In this document: in pieces, positions 34,709 through 39,652 of the stretch
Layout of the letters: each line of letters starts with the position of its first letter
Numbering within the stretch: position 1 is the first letter of the stretch
NCBI GenBank assembly: GCA_019359495.1
Contig: JAHHHF010000016.1
Span: forward strand, 1-39,652
Direction: 5' to 3'
Length of the DNA stretch: 39,652 nt
Origin: Goleter apudmare HA4340-LM2
GTDB taxonomy: Bacteria > Cyanobacteriota > Cyanobacteriia > Cyanobacteriales > Nostocaceae
Notes under the pieces: generated by a model
Seen by the model: only the letters and a program-made list of their open reading frames with translations
The model's database searches: none
What the model was told of the DNA's origin: nothing
Made by a program: the position numbers and the translations under genes

Positions 34709-36625
34709 ATGCTGACGCCTGGTACAATCCTCCGCAACCATTATAAAATCATCAAAATCCTTGGTAGTGGCGGATTTGGCGATACCTACCTATCCCAAGA
34801 TTTAGACTTACCCGGACAACCCAAGTGTGTAGTTAAACACCTCAAACCCAACCCCGATCCCAAAGTATTAGAAATCGTCAGAAGATTATTTGATAGCGAA
34901 GCGCAAGTACTATACCGTTTAGGTAATGATAGCGACCAAATACCGCGACTATTTGCCCACTTTGAAGAACAAGGGCAATTTTATCTAGTCCAAGAATTTA
35001 TTGATGGAGTGGACTTAAGCTATGAAATCATTCCCGGTGAAAAGTTAACAGAACCACAAACCATCAAACTCTTACAAGAAATACTAGAAATCCTAGCAGT
35101 AGTCCACAAACAAAATATCATCCACCGCGACATCAAACCCCAGAACTTAATGCGTCGCCGACAAGATGGTAAAATCGTGCTCATTGACTTTGGTGCAGTC
35201 AAAGAAGTTGAAGCTATGGTAGTGAATAGCCAAGGTCAAACAAGTTTGAGTGTTGCCATTGGTAGTCTTGGTTATATGCCCAGCGAACAAGCCGCCGGAC
35301 GACCGAAATTATCGAGTGATGTCTATGCAGTGGGGATGTTAGGGATTCAAGCTTTAACAGGGAAACAACCCCAAGAATTACCAACAGACTCCACAAGCGA
35401 TGAAGTGATTTGGCGTAATTGGGCAAATGTCAGCGACAAGTTGGCAGATGTGTTAGATAGGATGGTGAGTTATTACTTTCGCAATCGATACTCTTCCGCA
35501 GTGGAAGCGTTGGATGCAATCACATCACTACAGCTACAACAGCGACAAGTAGCGCCAACCGTACCCATACCGCAGCCACAACAGCGACAACAAGTAGCGC
35601 CATCATCATCACCAACTAAAATCATCACCCCTTGGTCACGGCGTAAGATAATTACAGTTGGTTTTGCTGGTGCTGGGTTGGGTTTAGCAATTATAGTACC
35701 GCGTCTATCACAGTCTGATTCAGGAGAAGTCAGTATACCTGATATCACAACGACATCAGAACCTGAACCTACACCAACTCCCAGAAACACAACCCCTGTA
35801 TCTTCAAATTCCCTGCAAACCTTTCAATTTGAAACAGTGACAGTCAACGCCCAGGGAAGCATCACCAACCGCCGCAACGGTGAAGCTAGATATTTAATAG
35901 AAAACTTAGCCACTGGCGTCACCTTGGAGATGCTACAGATACCAGGGGGAACTTTCACAATGGGTTCACCAACAGGGGAAGCGGAAAGAGGTACAGATGA
36001 AAGTCCCCAGCGTCAGGTGACAGTTCCCGGCTTTTTCATGGGGAGGTATGCAGTCACCCAAGCCCAATATCAAGCGATTATGGGGAATAATCCTGCCAAC
36101 TTCCAAGGGGAGAAACGACCTGTAGAAACAGTGAGTTGGAATGAAGTAGTGGAATTTTGTCAAAAATTGAGTCAGAAAACAGGACGCACCTACAGGCTAC
36201 CCAGTGAAGCCGAGTGGGAATACGCTTGTCGTGCGGGGACGACGACGCCGTTTCATTTTGGGGCGACAATTACGACAGATTTAGCAAACTATGACGGGAA
36301 TTTTACATACGCCGCAGCACCCAAAGGTCAATATCGTCAGCAAACAACCCCAGGAGGCACTTTTCCCCCCAACGCCTTTGGGTTATACGATATGCATGGC
36401 AATGTGTGGGAATGGTGTCAAGACCATTACCATGATAATTACAATGGCGCACCAACAGATGGTAGAGCGTGGGTTAATGATAATGATAATCAATCTCTTC
36501 GTCTGCTGCGCGGTGGTTCTTGGTTCAACTTCCCAGTGCTCTGTCGCAGTGCGCTCCGCGTCAGGACTTCTCCCGGCTTCCGTGACGACGACGTCGGTTT
36601 TCGTGTTGTTCTTGTTTCCGGGTGA
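34709..36625 (+). CDS. DGR target: Ser/Thr kinase - membrane segment - FGE-sulfatase/C-type-lectin domain
   Basis: A 638-residue protein and the target of the retroelement. Residues about 12-270 are a Hanks-type kinase: Gly loop GSGGFGDTY (19-27), Lys43, HRDIKPQN (139-146), DFG (160-162). A Gln/Pro/Ser linker leads to one hydrophobic segment (about 313-332), then a Thr/Pro-rich spacer. Residues about 405-638 are an FGE-sulfatase (SUMF1-like) domain, which adopts the C-type-lectin fold: [46 protein letters not shown]. The final 41 codons, after the GGSW loop, coincide with the variable repeat. With the kinase inside and the lectin fold outside, it would be a signalling receptor with changeable ligand specificity. 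The start ATG has no clear ribosome site. Kinase-FGE fusions are a known cyanobacterial protein type. Confidence 0.93.
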   Translation: MLTPGTILRNHYKIIKILGSGGFGDTYLSQDLDLPGQPKCVVKHLKPNPDPKVLEIVRRLFDSEAQVLYRLGNDSDQIPRLFAHFEEQGQFYLVQEFIDGVDLSYEIIPGEKLTEPQTIKLLQEILEILAVVHKQNIIHRDIKPQNLMRRRQDGKIVLIDFGAVKEVEAMVVNSQGQTSLSVAIGSLGYMPSEQAAGRPKLSSDVYAVGMLGIQALTGKQPQELPTDSTSDEVIWRNWANVSDKLADVLDRMVSYYFRNRYSSAVEALDAITSLQLQQRQVAPTVPIPQPQQRQQVAPSSSPTKIITPWSRRKIITVGFAGAGLGLAIIVPRLSQSDSGEVSIPDITTTSEPEPTPTPRNTTPVSSNSLQTFQFETVTVNAQGSITNRRNGEARYLIENLATGVTLEMLQIPGGTFTMGSPTGEAERGTDESPQRQVTVPGFFMGRYAVTQAQYQAIMGNNPANFQGEKRPVETVSWNEVVEFCQKLSQKTGRTYRLPSEAEWEYACRAGTTTPFHFGATITTDLANYDGNFTYAAAPKGQYRQQTTPGGTFPPNAFGLYDMHGNVWEWCQDHYHDNYNGAPTDGRAWVNDNDNQSLRLLRGGSWFNFPVLCRSALRVRTSPGFRDDDVGFRVVLVSG

Positions 36626-36626
36626 G
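36500..36626 (+). repeat. DGR variable repeat (VR)
   Basis: The last 127 bases of the target (codons 598-638, the stop, and one further base) align without gaps to the template repeat at 38534-38660 (offset 2034). There are 22 differences and every one falls on a template adenine; 105 positions are identical, including all C, G and T. The altered codons are 598 (silent), 606, 608, 610, 611, 616, 618, 620, 621, 623, 624, 626-629; 14 change the residue. The last 32 or so bases (from 36595) are invariant and should hold the initiation-of-mutagenic-homing site. Confidence 0.97.
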
Positions 36627-36628
36627 GA

Positions 36629-36704
36629 CTCCTTTCCCTTTTCTCTTTTGCCCTCTTGCCCTTTACACTTCTTTACTTTTCACTCCCCCTCCGCCTACGG
36701 CGGA
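36629..36704 (+). promoter_or_regulatory. Polypyrimidine tract and hairpin just after VR
   Basis: From 36629 to 36695, 60 of 67 bases are C or T on the plus strand. It ends in a hairpin TCCGCC-TAC-GGCGGA (36690-36704) followed by an A-then-T run (AAAATTTTTTT), which looks like a rho-independent terminator for the target gene. In Bordetella phage DGRs a hairpin downstream of VR helps homing; here it may do this, terminate, or both. Confidence 0.5.
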
Positions 36705-36862
36705 TCGAAAATTTTTTTAAGATTTTGGGGATGGCTGCTAAATTCGTTTTATCATTTTACGGTTAACGAATTGTTGTTGCTACCATAGCATTTGAATTAT
36801 AACCCACAATGGTACACAAATTCAAATCATTCAATATCATATCGTTCACCACCACGATCATT

Positions 36863-36889
36863 TAGAGACGTTGCATTGCAACGTCTCTA
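36863..36889. repeat. Short palindromic repeat of Nostoc type
   Basis: TAGAGACGTTGCA (36863-36875) and TGCAACGTCTCTA (36877-36889) are perfect reverse complements around a single base. Elements with this GAGACGTTGCA core are scattered through heterocystous cyanobacterial genomes. Its presence argues against the longer Avd frame that would start at 36792. Confidence 0.7.
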
Positions 36890-36926
36890 CAATATGATTG
36901 ACAACATCATATATATTTGTAAACTC

Positions 36927-37298
36927 ATGAACGAATTACCCATAATTCAAAAAACCTATGACCTAATTAAATGGTACGTCCCCATATTAAACCGCCTACC
37001 ACACAATCATAAATTTCTCTTAGGCAATAGAATCATCGCTGGCTTATACGATTTACTAGAAGGGTTAATTACTGCGCGTTATTCTAAAGAAAAACTCACC
37101 CAACTAGAAACCCTCAACGCCAAATTAGATATATTGCGCCATCAAACTCGATTGTTACTAGATTTTGATTTAATCAAATCCGAAAGATATGAATATATCG
37201 GCAAATTAATTAACCAAATTGGCTCAGATTTAGGTGGCTGGATTAAACAACAACACAGAACCTCGACAGGGCACGGCGTTAGTGAGACTATCGGTTAG
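36927..37298 (+). CDS. avd: DGR accessory variability determinant (Avd)
   Basis: A 123-residue protein, the usual size of Avd, the four-helix-bundle partner of DGR reverse transcriptases (same fold as 23S rRNA intervening-sequence proteins). Characteristic parts are [67 protein letters not shown], and [20 protein letters not shown]. It forms a basic pentamer that binds the template RNA and RT and is needed for cDNA synthesis. The ATG at 36927 is chosen because it matches the family N-terminus; the frame extends upstream to 36792 through repeat sequence. The last 12 or so residues ([11 protein letters not shown]) are encoded by repeat-like DNA, a non-conserved tail. Confidence 0.93.
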   Translation: MNELPIIQKTYDLIKWYVPILNRLPHNHKFLLGNRIIAGLYDLLEGLITARYSKEKLTQLETLNAKLDILRHQTRLLLDFDLIKSERYEYIGKLINQIGSDLGGWIKQQHRTSTGHGVSETIG

Positions 37299-37324
37299 TA
37301 GACATAATTTCTGATGCCGTGCCC
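37269..37324. repeat. Inverted repeat overlapping the end of avd
   Basis: GGGCACGGC (37269-37277) pairs with GCCGTGCCC (37316-37324). The left arm is inside the coding end of avd; the stop is at 37296-37298 inside the loop. This GCACGGC/GCCGTGC type is another common dispersed Nostoc element, which seems to have inserted into the avd 3' end. Confidence 0.55.
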
Positions 37325-37329
37325 CTACC

Positions 37330-37433
37330 ATAGCGTTTCTCGCTTGGATACAACACATATGAAGGACGGGGAAACCCTACCCCTACGGGTTTTGTGATTT
37401 AAAACTACACTTCACTTGTCTGGAAAACGCTAT
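37330..37433. repeat. MITE-like element between avd and the reverse transcriptase
   Basis: ATAGCGTTT (37330-37338) and AAACGCTAT (37425-37433) are perfect terminal inverted repeats around about 86 bp. Inside lies a smaller stem, AAACCC (37372-37377) with GGGTTT (37387-37392). It has no coding capacity and resembles miniature inverted-repeat elements of Nostocales. It fills most of the avd-RT gap. Confidence 0.45.
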
Positions 37434-37456
37434 AAATAACTATCAAAAATGGTAAC

Positions 37457-38515
37457 ATGAAGCGTCACGGTAATCTCTGGCAAGAAATCATAGACTTTGA
37501 AAACTTACTCTCAGCCGCTAAAAAAGCGCAAAAGGGTAAGCGTTTTCGAGGTAATGTCTTAGCCTTTAACTATAATTTAGAATCAGAACTAGAAAAAATC
37601 AAAACCGCATTACAATCAAAAACATATATTCCCGGTACTTACAAAACCTTCACTATTGTCGAACCGAAACCACGCCTTATATCTGCTGCACCCTATAGAG
37701 ACAGAGTAGTACACCACGCTTTATGCAATATCATCACACCAATTTTTGAACGGACACTGATAGCCGATACTTACGCAAACCGTCTAGGCTTTGGAACTCA
37801 TCGCGGTTTACGACGCTTCACAAAATTTGCCCGTTCCAATCTTTATATTTTGCAATGTGATATAAAAAAATACTTTCCCAGCATCGACCACGCTATTTTA
37901 AAAACTATAGTCAGACGCAAAATCAAATGTCCAGATACACTGTGGCTGATTGACAGCATTATCGACAATAGCAACCCTCAAGAAGATATTGTCGATTTTT
38001 TCCCAGGTGACGGTTTACTGACACCAATTCAACGTAGACGTGGTTTACCAATCGGTAATTTAACTAGCCAATTTTTTGCCAACATCTATCTCAACGGTTT
38101 CGACCATTTTATCAAAGATAAATTAAAAGCCAAAAAATATGTCCGATATGTCGATGACTTTGCGCTATTTGCCAATGACATCAACTTCTTAGCAGATGCA
38201 CGTCTAGCCATAGAAGAATATCTGGCAACTTTAAGGTTAAAAATTCATCCTATTAAGAGTCAGTTATTTGCAACCAAACACGGAGCAAATTTTCTAGGTT
38301 TTCGTATTTTACCAGACCGTATCCGCGTGCGTACAGAAAATCTCCGCCGAGCCAGACGCAGATTAAGACAAATGCAAATAGATTATGCTCATGGTAAAAT
38401 CAGTCAACAACAAGTATCGCAAAAATTACAAAGTTGGGCAGCACATTTAAATCACGGAGATACTCAACGTTTGCGAAGAAAGATATTTGCTACTCTCGTA
38501 TTTGCGAGAGAGTGA
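37457..38515 (+). CDS. DGR reverse transcriptase
   Basis: A 352-residue reverse transcriptase. Key motifs: [17 protein letters not shown] (73-89), [10 protein letters not shown] with the first catalytic Asp (135), [18 protein letters not shown] (196-213) and [11 protein letters not shown] (228-238) with the YVDD catalytic pair (233-234). The form GNLTSQ at 200-205, in place of the Q-G-x-x-x-S-P of other reverse transcriptases, is the hallmark of DGR enzymes and is tied to error-prone copying at adenines. It lacks the maturase and endonuclease domains of group II introns. It makes mutagenised cDNA from the TR RNA with Avd. No strong ribosome site is seen at the ATG. The template repeat begins 18 bases after its stop. 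Confidence 0.97.
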   Translation: MKRHGNLWQEIIDFENLLSAAKKAQKGKRFRGNVLAFNYNLESELEKIKTALQSKTYIPGTYKTFTIVEPKPRLISAAPYRDRVVHHALCNIITPIFERTLIADTYANRLGFGTHRGLRRFTKFARSNLYILQCDIKKYFPSIDHAILKTIVRRKIKCPDTLWLIDSIIDNSNPQEDIVDFFPGDGLLTPIQRRRGLPIGNLTSQFFANIYLNGFDHFIKDKLKAKKYVRYVDDFALFANDINFLADARLAIEEYLATLRLKIHPIKSQLFATKHGANFLGFRILPDRIRVRTENLRRARRRLRQMQIDYAHGKISQQQVSQKLQSWAAHLNHGDTQRLRRKIFATLVFARE

Positions 38516-38533
38516 AGAAGGGATAGGCACTTC

Positions 38534-38660
38534 CGACTGCTGCGCGGTGGTTCTTGGAACAACAACCCAGAAAACTGTCGCAGTGCGAACCGCAACAGGA
38601 ATACTCCCGACAACCGTAACAACAACATCGGTTTTCGTGTTGTTCTTGTTTCCGGGTGAG
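38534..38660 (+). repeat. DGR template repeat (TR)
   Basis: The 127-bp donor of sequence variation, aligned without gaps to VR. It holds 32 adenines, 22 of which differ in VR. Read in the target frame it contains 11 Asn codons (ten AAC, one AAT), the usual strategy for maximum diversity. Changing any adenine before the final TGA cannot create a stop codon. The TR frame is also the RT frame, separated only by the RT stop. It would be transcribed as part of the RT transcript. Confidence 0.97.
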
Positions 38661-38815
38661 CGCTCCCCAAGGTCAGAACTGATAAATGGGAATTTATTGG
38701 GTGTACAATAGGGAGTCCAGACCTGTTCCTGTGGGGAAGGTGACAACCTCCGAATATCAAACCGAGTCGGATAGCTTGGTAGGTTGCAAAACCGAAGACT
38801 TATCCGATTCAATTA
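38661..38815 (+). ncRNA. Candidate structured spacer of the template RNA
   Basis: 155 non-coding bases between TR and vapC. Visible pairings: TCCCC (38664-38668) with GGGGA (38733-38737); inside it AGGTC (38670-38674) with GACCT (38720-38724); inside that ATAAAT (38682-38687) with ATTTAT (38692-38697) closed by a GGGA loop. A second domain has GAGTCGGATA (38764-38773) with TATCCGATTC (38801-38810), one G-U pair, around GGTT-GCAA-AACC (38782-38793). In characterised DGRs the RNA 3' of TR is structured and needed for priming; this fits by position and length. The folds are by eye. Confidence 0.5.
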
Positions 38816-39223
38816 TCAAGTTTCTTCTTCCCAATCTTCAATCTGCAAGCCATTCACGCGACTAAATTCCCTTGTGTTGTGCGTAACTAAGATTAAATTA
38901 TGTGCCAGGGCAATTGATGCAATTTGCAAATCGTAAGGGCCGATAGGTGTACCCAAAGTCGCTAATTCTGCACGAATTCTACCAAAAATTGTAGCGGCTG
39001 CATCATCAAAAGGTAAAGAGAAAAAGTTATTGAGAAAAGCTGACTGTAAAGCTAAAGTACGTTGAGGATTATTGCTTCTTCTCGCACCATAAAATAGTTC
39101 AGACTTGACAACAGAACAAATAGCAATATCCTGTGGTGGTAAAGTTTCTAGCCGTCGCCGCACACCAGAAATTGGACGATTTAGATAAACAATGCAAGCA
39201 TTGGTATCTAATAAATAAATCAC
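38816..39223 (-). CDS. vapC: PIN-domain toxin, VapC type
   Basis: A 135-residue PIN-domain ribonuclease. The active-site acids are visible: Asp6 in MIYLLDTNAC, Glu42 in KSELFYG, Asp98 in GPYDLQIASIAL, and the C-terminal THNTREFSRV motif with Asn116. VapC toxins cleave RNA (tRNA or rRNA) and are held by the cognate antitoxin. It overlaps the antitoxin gene by four bases (ATGA), typical of a coupled toxin-antitoxin operon. It converges with the DGR; the structured region at 38661 lies between the two. Confidence 0.93.
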   Translation of the reverse strand: MIYLLDTNACIVYLNRPISGVRRRLETLPPQDIAICSVVKSELFYGARRSNNPQRTLALQSAFLNNFFSLPFDDAAATIFGRIRAELATLGTPIGPYDLQIASIALAHNLILVTHNTREFSRVNGLQIEDWEEET

Positions 39224-39477
39224 TCTAAAGGCTCCCGAATTTCATATTCTCCTTGGGGATATCTCACCAAAGGATCATCTTGCAGACAACCAGCCGTCTG
39301 CTCAAAAAAACCAGCAGGCCAGCCCAATTCTTCAGGTGTTTTAGCTTGTATTGGTTGCTTCGTTGCGGCAAACATTTTTAGTGCATCAACAATTACTTCC
39401 CCAGGAGTGGAATACTTACCACTTGCAATCTGACTTTGAATGAACTGCTCCATCTCTGGAGTTAAAGAGACGTTCAT
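39220..39477 (-). CDS. Antitoxin with ribbon-helix-helix (ParD/CopG-type) N-terminus
   Basis: An 85-residue antitoxin. The N-terminal MNVSLTPEMEQFIQSQIASG, then KYSTPGEVIVDALKMF, is a ParD-like ribbon-helix-helix DNA-binding fold that should bind the operon's own promoter. The C-terminal 40 residues (PEELGWPAGFFEQTAG onward) are the flexible part that would wrap the PIN toxin; a GWPxGFFE motif is known in antitoxins of cyanobacterial PIN toxins, by recall. It is the first gene of the operon; the promoter should be in 39478-39652, where I see an AT-rich stretch but no clear operator. Confidence 0.88.
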   Translation of the reverse strand: MNVSLTPEMEQFIQSQIASGKYSTPGEVIVDALKMFAATKQPIQAKTPEELGWPAGFFEQTAGCLQDDPLVRYPQGEYEIREPLE

Positions 39478-39652
39478 ACGTTTATTTGCCAGTGTACTTG
39501 TCTACTTGGTTATCGATATATATGTTACCACAAATGTTGAATGCTGATATAAAACTTTACATTTTTATTAAGACTAAGCCTAAAAAGCTGAAATTAGTCA
39601 ACAAAACATAATCTCCTCAAACCAGTGAACATAACTGATTTTCTGACACATA

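Noticed and set aside
36291-36788. Plus-strand frame overlapping VR, with a related frame at 38487-38711 over TR.
   Set aside because: Both frames are out of phase with the FGE reading frame; their similarity (CCAVVLG..., FVLFLFPGE) is simply the TR/VR repeat read in another frame.
36792-36926. N-terminal extension of Avd.
   Set aside because: The extra 45 codons run through a dispersed palindrome, and the family N-terminus begins at the ATG at 36927.
38764-38810. Hairpin starting GAG and ending TTC with a GNRA loop, resembling group II intron domain V.
   Set aside because: The catalytic AGC triad and the two-base bulge are missing, the hairpin is longer than 34 nt, and the nearby RT is clearly of DGR type with no maturase domain.
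1-39652. A second VR or remote target for this DGR inside the window.
   Set aside because: No other FGE domain and no other copy of the RLLRGGSW...GFRVVLVSG frame was seen here; other targets outside the window are possible and need a genome-wide search with the TR.

Overview
This window comes from a cyanobacterial chromosome, most likely a filamentous Nostoc/Anabaena-type (Nostocales) organism. The evidence is the 5' end of psbA (photosystem II D1) at the left edge, many HIP1 octamers (GCGATCGC) inside genes, a DUF6679-like cyanobacterial protein, short palindromic repeats typical of Nostoc genomes, and a large multi-PAS histidine kinase. Species-level placement is not possible from what can be seen.

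Layout. 1-6030: psbA start, several small conserved proteins, a phosphodiester-glycosidase-like protein, YjbQ, a NIF3-like protein, and a perfect CRP-family site (TGTGA-N6-TCACA) upstream of a small gene. 6166-10388: a short sugar-phosphate transferase and a STAS protein, then a HAMP histidine kinase with its NarL-type response regulator. 11137-24440: a long same-strand exopolysaccharide locus (three GT4 and four GT2 glycosyltransferases, a Wzz-like chain-length protein, a Wzy-like polymerase, a Wzx-like flippase and a secreted protein of unknown role). The transferase at 6166 could supply the lipid-linked first sugar. 24500-26551: a beta-CASP metallo-beta-lactamase protein and a 40-residue membrane peptide. 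27050-30270: a plasmid-like module (ParA, ribbon-helix-helix protein, tandem 29-bp repeats, tyrosine recombinase) around a GerMN lipoprotein. 30541-34462: a six-PAS histidine kinase and a Uma2-type protein. 34709-38815: a complete diversity-generating retroelement (DGR). 38816-39477: a VapBC-type toxin-antitoxin pair.

The DGR is the main discovery. Its target is a 638-residue protein: cytoplasmic Ser/Thr kinase, one membrane segment, then an FGE-sulfatase/C-type-lectin-like domain whose last 41 codons form the variable repeat (VR, 36500-36626). Next come the accessory protein Avd (36927-37298), a DGR-type reverse transcriptase (37457-38515), and the template repeat (TR, 38534-38660) 18 nt after the RT stop. 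I aligned TR to VR base by base. They are 127 bp each with no gaps and 22 differences, all at template adenines; 10 adenines are unchanged and no C, G or T differs. This is the signature of adenine-directed mutagenic retrohoming. The 155 nt after TR can fold into nested hairpins with GNRA-type loops and is a candidate for the structured spacer of the template RNA. The likely outcome is a membrane sensor kinase with a hypervariable extracytoplasmic ligand-binding face.
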